Below are positions 1 to 6,983 of a stretch of 64,000 bases of DNA, piece by piece. This DNA is from RBG-16-66-20 sp035308765. GTDB lineage: Bacteria; Pseudomonadota; Gammaproteobacteria; Burkholderiales; SG8-39. The stretch lies in NCBI GenBank assembly GCA_035308765.1, contig DATGGA010000029.1, positions 1 through 64,000 on the forward strand, in the 5' to 3' direction. The translations under genes and the position numbers were made by a program. Under the pieces are notes generated by a model. It had not been told where the DNA came from and made no database searches. It was given only the letters and a program-made list of their open reading frames with translations. The number at the start of each line of letters is the position of its first letter. Within the stretch, counting starts at the first letter, position 1.

Positions 1-68
1 GTACTGGCGGCGGGTTCCGACAACCAGTCGCTTCCCCCTGCAAAGCAGAAGTTTCTCAGCAAACCCCG

Positions 69-341
69 GTGGTTATTTCTGGCTCAGGCGCTAGCGCCCC
101 TGCGCCTTTGGACGCTCATAGCCGGTTCGCTGGTTATGTCATGCGCGGTCGGTGGCTCTCGGACGATCGCTACGGGCGGCTGCGGAACGCGGCGTGGTTG
201 CTTAGGACAAGCCGTGCCGGGCAGGTCAACAACCCTGCGGCGCTGCGTCTTGTGATTCACGAGGCCGAGGCCTTGTCAGCGGCCGGCGACCCGCTGGCGG
301 ATATTTTGGAGGCCTTCGCGGAGCTTCTCATCCATCCATGA
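69..341 (+). CDS. Hypothetical protein, possibly partial at the window edge
   Basis: I do not recognise this 90-residue product. It has no signal peptide, no membrane segment and no motif I can name. The start given is a GTG, but the frame stays open back to base 3, so the real start may lie outside the window. The stop overlaps an ATG (ATGA), but the frame behind that ATG runs antisense to the better-supported lipoprotein gene at 422-694, so I do not read it as an operon. Third positions are less GC-rich than in the genes after 1500. It could be a chance frame; otherwise bases 1-421 hold nothing I can identify. Confidence 0.3.
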   Translation: MVISGSGASAPAPLDAHSRFAGYVMRGRWLSDDRYGRLRNAAWLLRTSRAGQVNNPAALRLVIHEAEALSAAGDPLADILEAFAELLIHP

Positions 342-421
342 GGGGAGAACCGCTAACGTTTGAGCTCAGCCGCGTGCGAATGCCGCAGGCCCTAGTACGT
401 CGGCTGGAGGCCGCACGGGCT

Positions 422-694
422 TTACTTGCAAGTGAAGGTGACGGTAGCCACACCGTTTGCCGGGAAGGCGTGTTCAGTCTTGATATCCATAACTGTGATT
501 TGACGTTTGAGTTCGTCGCACTTCTTGTTGGCATTTGTGAGTGCCATCTCTCGCGCGCCCGTGACGCCGCCTCGCGCGGGGGACGCATTGGCCGAGACTT
601 GATATGTGTCTTCACCCATTTGAAGCGCTTCTGACTGCCATGCGCAGGCACTGAGCGCGGCGACGGTTCCTAGCGATGCGAATAGACCCTTCAT
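422..694 (-). CDS. Small predicted lipoprotein
   Basis: The product has 90 residues. It begins MKGLFASLGTVAALSAC, a short positive N-terminus, a hydrophobic core and an LSAC lipobox, so Cys17 is the likely lipidated residue after signal peptidase II cleavage. The mature part is small and polar and ends in a Cys near the C-terminus (VTFTCK), with another Cys in the NANKKCDEL segment. The start is backed by a GGAGG ribosome site seven bases upstream of the ATG. It resembles short periplasmic or outer-membrane proteins of unknown role common in beta- and gammaproteobacteria. No functional partner is evident; the next gene leftward is doubtful and the upstream neighbour is a separate membrane protein. 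Confidence 0.75.
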   Translation of the reverse strand: MKGLFASLGTVAALSACAWQSEALQMGEDTYQVSANASPARGGVTGAREMALTNANKKCDELKRQITVMDIKTEHAFPANGVATVTFTCK

Positions 695-763
695 TTGTGA
701 CCCTCCGGATTCGAGACTTCGTGGGGGCTATGCCCACCGAGCGCAGCACGGATCTAGGCGCTG

Positions 764-1381
764 TTAACCAGTCATGCTGCTTACTGCTTGAAGGATGCTC
801 GCGTGGCGTTGCCACAACCTGATGGAGCGAAGAAATCCAGCAAAAAGTAAGACCAGCGGAAGCGGCCAGAACTTATAGCAATTTAGGACCGTATAGAGAC
901 CGGAAGCAATGGCTAACCCGTATACCAGTGAAACCTCAGCGGACAGTTTCGTGACGACCATCCCCTGCGTCGGATCTTTCGTTTTGATGAGATCGTGTGC
1001 TCTGTCAAGAACAAAGGAAGCATTCAGAGGGCACTTCCAATCGAGCTTCAGGGAGTCAACTTTCAGCGTCGATTTGAGAATCGTCATGAGGCGCTCATTG
1101 GCATCGGTGCTCGTCGCCAAGAACGCGTAAACGAAGGGCCAGGTGCCCCAATAGAGCGGATGTGCCAATGTGGAGACCGCCATTCCAGTGGCGTAAGACA
1201 GCACGAGAAATATGGTGACCGCCAGTGTCTCGGAATTTGTATTCAGCGAGAAACCAAAGGTCTGTGGGTAATACGACGATGCGAGGATCGCAACAACAAG
1301 TCCACCGGGCACCATTCGACTTATCAGGTCGTATGTGGCCTCAGGAATGAGGTCAAGCAGCTTTTTGAAGAACGTGTCCAT
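764..1381 (-). CDS. Hypothetical integral membrane protein
   Basis: The 205-residue protein has about four hydrophobic segments. Two lie in the first third (near residues 26-38 and 50-72) and two in the last third (near 150-165 and 170-185), with a polar domain between them carrying KSTLKVDSLKLDW and the NASFVLDRAHDLIKTKD stretch. I recognise no enzyme motif. An AGGGG sits just before the ATG. The 140-bp upstream gap is AT-rich, unlike most of the window, and could hold its promoter. Base composition differs from the core genes to the right, so it may be accessory. Its function is unknown; a membrane anchor or envelope-stress protein is possible but not shown. Confidence 0.7.
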   Translation of the reverse strand: MDTFFKKLLDLIPEATYDLISRMVPGGLVVAILASSYYPQTFGFSLNTNSETLAVTIFLVLSYATGMAVSTLAHPLYWGTWPFVYAFLATSTDANERLMTILKSTLKVDSLKLDWKCPLNASFVLDRAHDLIKTKDPTQGMVVTKLSAEVSLVYGLAIASGLYTVLNCYKFWPLPLVLLFAGFLRSIRLWQRHASILQAVSSMTG

Positions 1382-1521
1382 TGCCCCTATGGTGCCAGTC
1401 GGGCTGAATAAAAGGGCATTCGAGCCAGCCTTGACGACTGGTTAGGTTGAAGTTATAGTTGCGCAATGTGTATTATGTAAAGTATGGATTGAGTAATGCA
1501 GTTAATCCAACAGGGACTTAG

Positions 1522-2157
1522 CTATTCCGTGGCCCCAGCCCGCTGCAGCAAGGCAGTTACCTCATCGAATTTCTTCTCTTTGGCGATTCCTAGGGCAGTC
1601 TCACCCTTGGGGCCTTTGATAGACATGTCGGCGTCGGCATACAGGAGGACGCGCACGGCTTCCGTGAAGCCGCCGCGCGCGGCCAACATGAGGGGCGTGT
1701 AGCCGTTGGGGCCGAGGCCGTTCTTGTCGGCACCCTTCTCCAGCAGGAATTTGATGACTTCGGGATGGCCTCCGAAGGCGGCGTAGTGAAGTGCGTCCCA
1801 GCCGCTCTGCGTGATCGGGGCGCCGCTGCCGACCAGGATTTTCACGATCTCCAGGTGGCCGCCAAGAGCGGCAAACATGAGCGCAGTGTCGCCATGCGGG
1901 CTGCGCTTGGTCACGCTGGCCTTGTGGGCGATCAGGTACGCGACGAGATCGGTGTGGCCGAGCCGCGAGGCGATCATCAGGATCGTATTGCCATCCTTGT
2001 CGGCGGTGTCGGCGTCGAGCCCCTCGCCAATGAAGGCGCCGACGGTCTTCACGTCGCCGTCATTCACCGCTTTCAGGAAATCGTCGTAGGAAGTCGCGGC
2101 AGCGACGGCCGGCACGGCGACCAGCAGGGCGACCGCAAGCGCGCGAAAAATCCTCAC
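1522..2157 (-). CDS. Secreted ankyrin-repeat protein
   Basis: This 211-residue protein has a cleavable signal peptide (about residues 1-21, ending near VPAVAAA) and then five to six ankyrin repeats of about 33 residues filling the rest. The repeat pattern is visible as DGNTILMIASRLGH, HGDTALMFAALGGH, GWDALHYAAFGGH and NGYTPLMLAARGGF. Ankyrin repeats bind other proteins and the signal peptide points to the periplasm; the target is unknown. I chose the GTG at 2157 because the signal peptide begins there and it lies one base after the holB stop. A longer frame would add a basic stretch that buries the signal. Translation is probably coupled to holB. Confidence 0.88.
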   Translation of the reverse strand: MRIFRALAVALLVAVPAVAAATSYDDFLKAVNDGDVKTVGAFIGEGLDADTADKDGNTILMIASRLGHTDLVAYLIAHKASVTKRSPHGDTALMFAALGGHLEIVKILVGSGAPITQSGWDALHYAAFGGHPEVIKFLLEKGADKNGLGPNGYTPLMLAARGGFTEAVRVLLYADADMSIKGPKGETALGIAKEKKFDEVTALLQRAGATE

Positions 2158-2158
2158 G

Positions 2159-3142
2159 CTAGTTTTTCGGCATCGCCGCGACCATCTCGGCGGCAAACAG
2201 TTTCGGATTGAGCGGATGGCGCGTCAGCACGCGGTTGCGGCCCATGGCGCGGGCGTAGGCCAGCCAGGCGCGCCCGTTTCCAGGCGCCACGCCGCCGCCA
2301 AACCGGGTGCGTCCTGTCAGCGCGGCGAATGCGCGATCGAGGGCCATCTTCTGCAGGACCTCGGCCAGCGGTTCCAGTTCTTCGCGATCCTTCGCTTCCG
2401 CAAGAATATTCCGGTCTCCGGAGGCGATGCCGCGCAGCACGCGCTCGATCGCGGCGCCCCGTTCGCCGGTGGCGTATTCGAGCGCACGCAGCGGCGCGCC
2501 GCCGGCGAAGGCGAGCCAGCGCTCGGGCGAACGCACGCCTTGCGCTGCCAACCACGCGGCGGCAGCTTTCGGTTCCGGCAGCGGCACGGGCACCGGAACG
2601 CAACGGCTGCGGATCGTCGGCAGCAGCCGCGCCGGGTGGTGAGAAACGAGGAGAAATACCGCGCCCGCCGGCGGTTCTTCCAGGTTTTTCAGCAAGGAAT
2701 TCGCGGTAGCGACGTTCATGTCTTCCGCGGGATGGACGATTGCAATCCGGCGCCCACCGCGGTGCGAGTAAATGTGCAGAAAATCCGCCAATCCGCGGGC
2801 TTGCTCGATCTTGATCTGGATACTTGGTTTAGCGGTCTTGGCTTTCTCCTCATCGCCCTCCTCCGCAACGAGCGAGGGGCGGCCAAGGGCGAGGGCGACG
2901 GCGGCGGGCTCGACAATGCGGGCGTCGGGATGGTTGCCGGCCAAGAACCATCTGCAGCTCTCGCAAGCATCGCAGGGGGCTGTGCCCTGCCCCCGCTTCT
3001 CACATAGCAGCAGCTGGGCAAAGCGCTCGGCCAGCTTCAATTTTCCGACCCCGGACGGCCCGTGGAGCAACAAGGCATGGGGCAACCGGTCTAGCTTTCC
3101 TGTCAGCTGAGTCCAAGTGCCTTTTTGAAGATCAGAAATCAT
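2159..3142 (-). CDS. holB: DNA polymerase III subunit delta'
   Basis: This is the clamp-loader subunit that works with tau/gamma and delta to open the beta sliding clamp at primed DNA. The 327-residue protein has the AAA+ fold: a P-loop GPSGVGK near residue 30, a zinc module with Cys residues in CEKRG, CDACESC, the sensor segment NSLLKNLEEPP, and SRC after LLPTIR. The C-terminal helical collar is less conserved, as usual. The start used is the ATG giving MISDLQKG. A TTG nine bases upstream that overlaps the tmk stop is the alternative. It follows tmk and mltG directly, the usual order in betaproteobacteria. The start region is AT-rich compared with the rest. Confidence 0.95.
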   Translation of the reverse strand: MISDLQKGTWTQLTGKLDRLPHALLLHGPSGVGKLKLAERFAQLLLCEKRGQGTAPCDACESCRWFLAGNHPDARIVEPAAVALALGRPSLVAEEGDEEKAKTAKPSIQIKIEQARGLADFLHIYSHRGGRRIAIVHPAEDMNVATANSLLKNLEEPPAGAVFLLVSHHPARLLPTIRSRCVPVPVPLPEPKAAAAWLAAQGVRSPERWLAFAGGAPLRALEYATGERGAAIERVLRGIASGDRNILAEAKDREELEPLAEVLQKMALDRAFAALTGRTRFGGGVAPGNGRAWLAYARAMGRNRVLTRHPLNPKLFAAEMVAAMPKN

Positions 3143-3147
3143 TAATA

Positions 3148-3774
3148 TCAACTTGTTATGAGGCTATTCTTGATTTCTACTTTAACTTGTTCTGGGGCCT
3201 TGGAGCCATCGAGCATGACTATCCTTTCCGGCTCTGCCCCGGCCAGCTTCCGGTAGGTCGCCCGAACACGGTCGAAAAAGGCTTTCTCCTCGGTCTCAAA
3301 GCGGTCCAGGGCCCGGCCGGAGGCGCTCAGGCGGCTGCGGCTGACCTCGTAGGAGCAGTCGAATACCAGCGTCTGGTCCGGCTCAAGGCCCGGGTGGACG
3401 GCCAGCGCCAGGCGCCGGATCAGGTCCTGGGACACGCCCTTGCCGCCGCCCTGGTAGGCGAGCGTGGCGTCGGTGAAGCGGTCGCAGACCACCCATGCGC
3501 CGCGCGCCAGCGCCGGAGCGATCACCTTCTGCACGTGGTCGGCGCGCGCGGCGAACATCAGCAGCGTTTCGGCGAGCGGATCCATGGGTTCCGCGAGCAC
3601 CATCGCGCGCAGTTTTTCCGCCAGCGGCGTGCCGCCAGGCTCGCGCGTGATCACGACTTCGCGCTTTCCCGCGCGCAGCCGCTCCGCGATCCAGGGGACG
3701 TGCGTGGATTTGCCGGCGCCGTCGACGCCCTCGAGCGTGATGAACTTGCCGCGCTGGGCTCTAACGGGCGCCAT
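3148..3774 (-). CDS. tmk: Thymidylate kinase
   Basis: It phosphorylates dTMP to dTDP with ATP in the cytoplasm, an essential step for dTTP. The 208-residue length is typical. Residues 16-24 form the P-loop GVDGAGKST. TREPGGTPLAEKLR is the dTMP-binding segment, CDRFTDATLAYQGGG carries the DR motif and the lid region, and DPLAETLLMFAARADHV is the conserved central helix. The ATG lies inside the last codons of mltG (14-base overlap), so the two are translationally coupled. The last ten codons are AT-rich and run into the AT-rich start of holB. There is no sign of disruption. Confidence 0.97.
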   Translation of the reverse strand: MAPVRAQRGKFITLEGVDGAGKSTHVPWIAERLRAGKREVVITREPGGTPLAEKLRAMVLAEPMDPLAETLLMFAARADHVQKVIAPALARGAWVVCDRFTDATLAYQGGGKGVSQDLIRRLALAVHPGLEPDQTLVFDCSYEVSRSRLSASGRALDRFETEEKAFFDRVRATYRKLAGAEPERIVMLDGSKAPEQVKVEIKNSLITS

Positions 3775-4753
3775 TCAACTGGTATTTTCGCACGGCGCGA
3801 TTGTGCTCATCGAGCGTGCGCGAGAACTCGCTGCTGCCGTCGCCGCGCGCGACGTAGTAGATGGCGTCGGTTTTCGCCGGGCGCAGCGCCGCGCGCAGCG
3901 ACGCGAGCCCGGGCGCGGCGATCGGCGTCGGCGGCAGCCCGGCGCGGGTATAGCTGTTGTACGGGCCGTCGGCGAGCAGATGGAGCTTCTTCAGGTTGCC
4001 GTCGAAGCTGTCGCCAAGGCCGTAGATGACCGTGGGATCCACCTGCAGCAGCATGCCGCGGCGCAGGCGGTTCGCCAGCACGCCGGCGATCATCTCGCGC
4101 TCGGCGGCCTGGCCGGTTTCCTTCTCGACTATGGAGGCCATGATCAGCGCTTCATAGGGCGTCTTGTACGGCACTGTGGGATCGCGCGACTCCCACTCGC
4201 GCGCCAGGTGCCGCTGCATCGCGCGGTAGGCGCGCTGCAGGATGTGCAGGTCGCTGGTTCCTTTCGAGAACAGGTAGGTGTCCGGGAAGAACAATCCTTC
4301 CGGGTGCGTCTCGGCAGCGCCTATTTTCTGCAGTACCTGGGCGTCGCCCAGTCCCTGCATGTCGTGGCTCACGAAGGCCGCGGCGTCCAGCGCCGCGCGA
4401 AGCTGCCGGAACGTCCAGCCTTCGATGAAGCGCACGTCTGCCTGGGTGACGTCGCCGCGCGTCAGCTTGTCAAGCAGCTCGACCGGCGTCGGCGCCGCGG
4501 CCAGTTCGTAGCTGCCCGCCTTCACGTCCTGCGCGCGCCCCAGCGCCCGTGCCAGCAGCTCGAACTGCAGGCGGCCGACGGCGACGCCGGCATCGTCGAT
4601 GCGCCGGGCGGCGGCGCGAAAACGCGTGCCGGGCGGAATGTCGAATGCGGCCGGGAGCTTGTTTACCGCGACCGGCGTCGCCACATACCACAGGGCGTAG
4701 CCGCCCGCGGCGAGCGTGCCGACGACCACTAGGATGAAGAGGTTTTTGAGCAA
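3761..4753 (-). CDS. mltG: Endolytic murein transglycosylase MltG
   Basis: MltG (YceG family) cleaves nascent glycan strands at the inner membrane and so limits peptidoglycan strand length. The product has one N-terminal membrane helix (LFILVVVGTLAAGGYALWY), a LysM-like domain, then the YceG catalytic domain. The catalytic Glu is in MASIVEKETGQ, and the substrate-site segments LQVDPTVIYG and YNSYTRAGLPPTPIAAPG are intact. I favour the TTG at 4753 (MLKNLF), which places the helix at the N-terminus as in other MltG proteins and leaves 37 bases to the divergent ygfZ. An ATG at 4792 is in frame, but it would overlap the ygfZ start codon. No clear ribosome site decides between them. Confidence 0.92.
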   Translation of the reverse strand: MLKNLFILVVVGTLAAGGYALWYVATPVAVNKLPAAFDIPPGTRFRAAARRIDDAGVAVGRLQFELLARALGRAQDVKAGSYELAAAPTPVELLDKLTRGDVTQADVRFIEGWTFRQLRAALDAAAFVSHDMQGLGDAQVLQKIGAAETHPEGLFFPDTYLFSKGTSDLHILQRAYRAMQRHLAREWESRDPTVPYKTPYEALIMASIVEKETGQAAEREMIAGVLANRLRRGMLLQVDPTVIYGLGDSFDGNLKKLHLLADGPYNSYTRAGLPPTPIAAPGLASLRAALRPAKTDAIYYVARGDGSSEFSRTLDEHNRAVRKYQLNGAR

Positions 4754-4790
4754 CGGAAGCGAATAAAATTCATTCCATTCTACTTTGAGC

Positions 4791-5624
4791 ATGGCGAGCA
4801 TCGCGAAGCTGGACCAATACGGGCTGCTGCAGGTGGCCGGCGCCGACGCGCGCGCCTTTTTGCATGCCCAGCTGACCAACGACGTCGAGAACCTTGCGCC
4901 GGGCCAGGCCCGCTATGCGGGCTGGTGCTCCGCGAAGGGGCGCCTGCTGGCGACCTTCCTCGTCGTACCCCGCCCCGACGGATTCCTGCTGCAGTTGTCG
5001 CGGGACCTTGCTCCCGTGGTGGCCAAGCGCCTGTCCATGTTCATCCTGAGATCCAGGGCCAAGATCACGGATGCCGGCGGCCAGTGGGCCCAATTCGGCA
5101 TCTGGGGGCCGGGCGGCGAAGCGCCGCTTTCCGTACAGGAAAGCGACGGCGTCATCTCGGTCCGGATCGACGCGGAGCGGCGCCTCGTTTTTGCTCTCGA
5201 AGGCAGCTACGCACCGGATGCCTCCGCGGAAGATTGGGCGCTGGCGGAAGTGCGCGCAGGCCGGCCGCTCATCAACCAAGCCACCCAGGACCAGTTCGTG
5301 CCGCAGATGGTCAATCTCGAACTCTCCGGCGGCGTCGATTTCAAGAAGGGCTGCTACCCCGGCCAGGAAATCGTGGCGCGGGCCCAGTACCGCGGCGAGG
5401 TGAAGCGGCGCATGTACCGGCTGCGCGGCGGCGCGCTGCAGCCGGGGCAGGATTTGTACAGCGACGACGCGCCGGCCGGCGGGACCGTGGGCACGGTGGT
5501 CAACGCGGCCGGCGGCGAATCGCTCGCGGTGCTGCAGACCTCCGCGGTGGCGGGCAAGTCGCCGATACGCGCGCAGCCGCAGGCCGCGGCGCTGGAAGTG
5601 CTGCCCCTGCCCTACGCTCAGTGA
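4791..5624 (+). CDS. ygfZ: Folate-binding protein YgfZ/GcvT-like
   Basis: YgfZ is a tetrahydrofolate-binding protein with a GcvT fold that supports repair or maturation of iron-sulfur enzymes. The 277-residue product carries the family hallmark KGCYPGQEIVARAQYRG near residue 185, including the essential Cys. Other conserved segments are HAQLTNDVENL early in the protein and INQATQDQFVPQMVNLE before the hallmark. The ATG at 4791 is used; a TTG two codons earlier is possible. It is divergent from mltG and starts a rightward three-gene unit with the DUF4936 and NRDE genes, joined by overlapping stop/start codons. The order ygfZ/mltG-tmk-holB is common in betaproteobacteria. Confidence 0.93.
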   Translation: MASIAKLDQYGLLQVAGADARAFLHAQLTNDVENLAPGQARYAGWCSAKGRLLATFLVVPRPDGFLLQLSRDLAPVVAKRLSMFILRSRAKITDAGGQWAQFGIWGPGGEAPLSVQESDGVISVRIDAERRLVFALEGSYAPDASAEDWALAEVRAGRPLINQATQDQFVPQMVNLELSGGVDFKKGCYPGQEIVARAQYRGEVKRRMYRLRGGALQPGQDLYSDDAPAGGTVGTVVNAAGGESLAVLQTSAVAGKSPIRAQPQAAALEVLPLPYAQ

Positions 5625-5878
5625 CGAATTACTACGTCTATTACCGCGTTGACGCGCGGCGCCTCGATGCGCTTCGTTCGTCCGTTCAAGATCTTTTCAA
5701 AATCATTGAACGCGAGGCTGGAGTTCGCGGTCGCTGGATGCGCCGCCGCGACGGGCCGACGACGTACATGGAAGTGTACGAAGGAGTGAAGGACGAGCGC
5801 GCGTTCGAAGCGGTGCTCGAGCGTGAAGCGGCGAAGCTGAAACTCGAGCGCAAGGTCGAACGATTCGTATGTGCCTGA
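5621..5878 (+). CDS. DUF4936 family protein
   Basis: This small 85-residue protein begins VTNYYVYYRV and is rich in Arg and Glu, with the segment GPTTYMEVYEGV in the middle. This matches the DUF4936 family as I recall it, a ferredoxin-like alpha/beta fold of unknown role found next to ygfZ in betaproteobacteria. It starts at a GTG that overlaps the ygfZ stop (GTGA) and its last ten bases overlap the next gene, so it must be translated from the same mRNA. No catalytic residues are evident. Its constant pairing with ygfZ suggests a link to iron-sulfur or one-carbon metabolism, but that is inference. Confidence 0.83.
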   Translation: MTNYYVYYRVDARRLDALRSSVQDLFKIIEREAGVRGRWMRRRDGPTTYMEVYEGVKDERAFEAVLEREAAKLKLERKVERFVCA

Positions 5879-6543
5879 TCCTGATCGCATGGCGCAGGCA
5901 CGCCGGATTTCCCCTTGTTGTTGCCGCCAACCGCGATGAACTCCACTCCCGCCCCGCGGCGCGTGCCGGGTTCTGGAAAGACCGGCCGGCCATTCTCGCG
6001 GGGCGCGATCTCGAAGCGGGCGGCACCTGGATGGGCGTATCGCGCTCGGGCCGGTTCGCGGCCGTCACCAACTACCGCGGCGGGCGCGACGCCAATGCCG
6101 CGGAGTCCAGGGGGGTTTTGGTGACGAATTTTCTTTTGGGTTCTAAAGATCCAAATTCTTATTCCTCCGAGACAGAGCAAAAGAAAAACGGTTACAGCGG
6201 TTTCAACCTGCTGGTTTCCGACGGCGGCGAGCTGTGGTGGCTGTCCAACCGCGACGGCGGCCCGCGGCGGCTCGAACCGGGTTTCTACGCGCTGGGAAAT
6301 TTCCTGCTCGACACGCCCGAGGTCCAGGACGTGAAATCGCGCTTCGAGGTGACGGTCATCGCCATCGAACCGCTGTTCAGGCTGCTGTCCACGGCGAAGA
6401 TCGTCAACCAGACCTACGGCACCCGCTGCTCGACCGTGCTGCTGCAGGGTGAAGATGGCCGGACGCAGTTCGCCGAGCGGTCTTTCGACGCGGCCGGCTC
6501 GGACGGCAGCACCCTGCGCAACGAATTCCGCCGCGCAGGCTAG
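5869..6543 (+). CDS. NRDE family protein (TANGO2-like)
   Basis: The 224-residue protein begins MCLILIAWR and has AANRDELHSRPA, the NRDE signature. The N-terminal Cys2 is typical of the family and is exposed after Met removal, as in N-terminal nucleophile hydrolases. Further family landmarks are WKDRPAILAGRDLEAGGTWMG, AAVTNYRGG and a C-terminal YGTRCSTVLL. The human relative TANGO2 has been linked to heme and lipid handling; no bacterial role is settled. A stretch at 6115-6192 (residues about 84-108) is AT-rich and codes for a variable loop rich in Lys, Ser and Asn, unlike flanking codon use. It ends convergently with the acetyltransferase gene, overlapping it by four bases. Confidence 0.9.
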   Translation: MCLILIAWRRHAGFPLVVAANRDELHSRPAARAGFWKDRPAILAGRDLEAGGTWMGVSRSGRFAAVTNYRGGRDANAAESRGVLVTNFLLGSKDPNSYSSETEQKKNGYSGFNLLVSDGGELWWLSNRDGGPRRLEPGFYALGNFLLDTPEVQDVKSRFEVTVIAIEPLFRLLSTAKIVNQTYGTRCSTVLLQGEDGRTQFAERSFDAAGSDGSTLRNEFRRAG

Positions 6544-6959
6544 AGCTTCTTGGCCATCTTCTGGTGCAGGATCCCGGCTTCGGGATAAACCTTGCCTTCG
6601 GCAACGAAGCCGTGCTCGCGGTAGAACTCGGCCGCCTGCAATTGCGCCGACACCATCACCTGCTGGTGGCCGCGCTTGCGCGCTTGCGCGATCAGGGCCG
6701 CGAGGATCTCCGCTCCTACGCCCCTTCGGCGCCATTCGGCCACCACGGCCATGCGGCCGATGTGGCCGTCGGGCAGCAGGCGCCCGGTGCCGATGGGTTT
6801 GCCATCCACGTCGAAGGCGACGGCATGGGTGCAGCTCGCGTCCAGGTCGTCGAGCTCGATCCCGGGCGGGACGTTCTGCTCGCCGACGAAGATGGCGAAG
6901 CGCAGCGGTCCGGCGGTCGGCTGCGCCTGCTCCCAGGTCATGAGTTCTACCCTGGCCAT
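6540..6959 (-). CDS. GNAT family N-acetyltransferase
   Basis: This 139-residue acetyl-CoA-dependent acetyltransferase is of ElaA/GNAT type. The acetyl-CoA pyrophosphate loop is visible as RRRGVGAEIL after the beta strand GHIGRMAVVAEW, and the C-terminal part has AAEFYREHGFVAEG and the ending YPEAGILHQKM. RFAIFVGEQNVPPGIELDDLD near the N-terminus is the usual substrate-side helix of this subfamily. The acceptor is unknown. It is divergent from the aldolase/dehydrogenase gene across only 24 bases and convergent with the NRDE gene. A TATACT on its strand lies about nine bases before the ATG, so its transcript may have almost no leader. Confidence 0.9.
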   Translation of the reverse strand: MARVELMTWEQAQPTAGPLRFAIFVGEQNVPPGIELDDLDASCTHAVAFDVDGKPIGTGRLLPDGHIGRMAVVAEWRRRGVGAEILAALIAQARKRGHQQVMVSAQLQAAEFYREHGFVAEGKVYPEAGILHQKMAKKL

Positions 6960-6967
6960 GATCCGAA

Positions 6968-6975
6968 AGTATAAT
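6968..6975. promoter_or_regulatory. Candidate bidirectional -10 element between divergent genes
   Basis: The 24-base gap between the acetyltransferase and the aldolase/dehydrogenase contains a perfect TATAAT on the plus strand (6970-6975) that overlaps a TATACT on the minus strand (6973 down to 6968). Both sit 8-9 bases from the respective ATG, so each start would lie within a few bases of the start codon and give leaderless or nearly leaderless mRNA. I see no good -35 hexamer for either direction, so this rests on the -10 match and position only. Confidence 0.4.
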
Positions 6976-6983
6976 CCGCGCCG

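Noticed and set aside
338..634. A 98-codon plus-strand frame whose ATG overlaps the preceding stop
   Set aside because: It is antisense over most of its length to the lipoprotein gene at 422-694, which has a signal peptide, lipobox and GGAGG ribosome site. The ATGA overlap alone is not enough.
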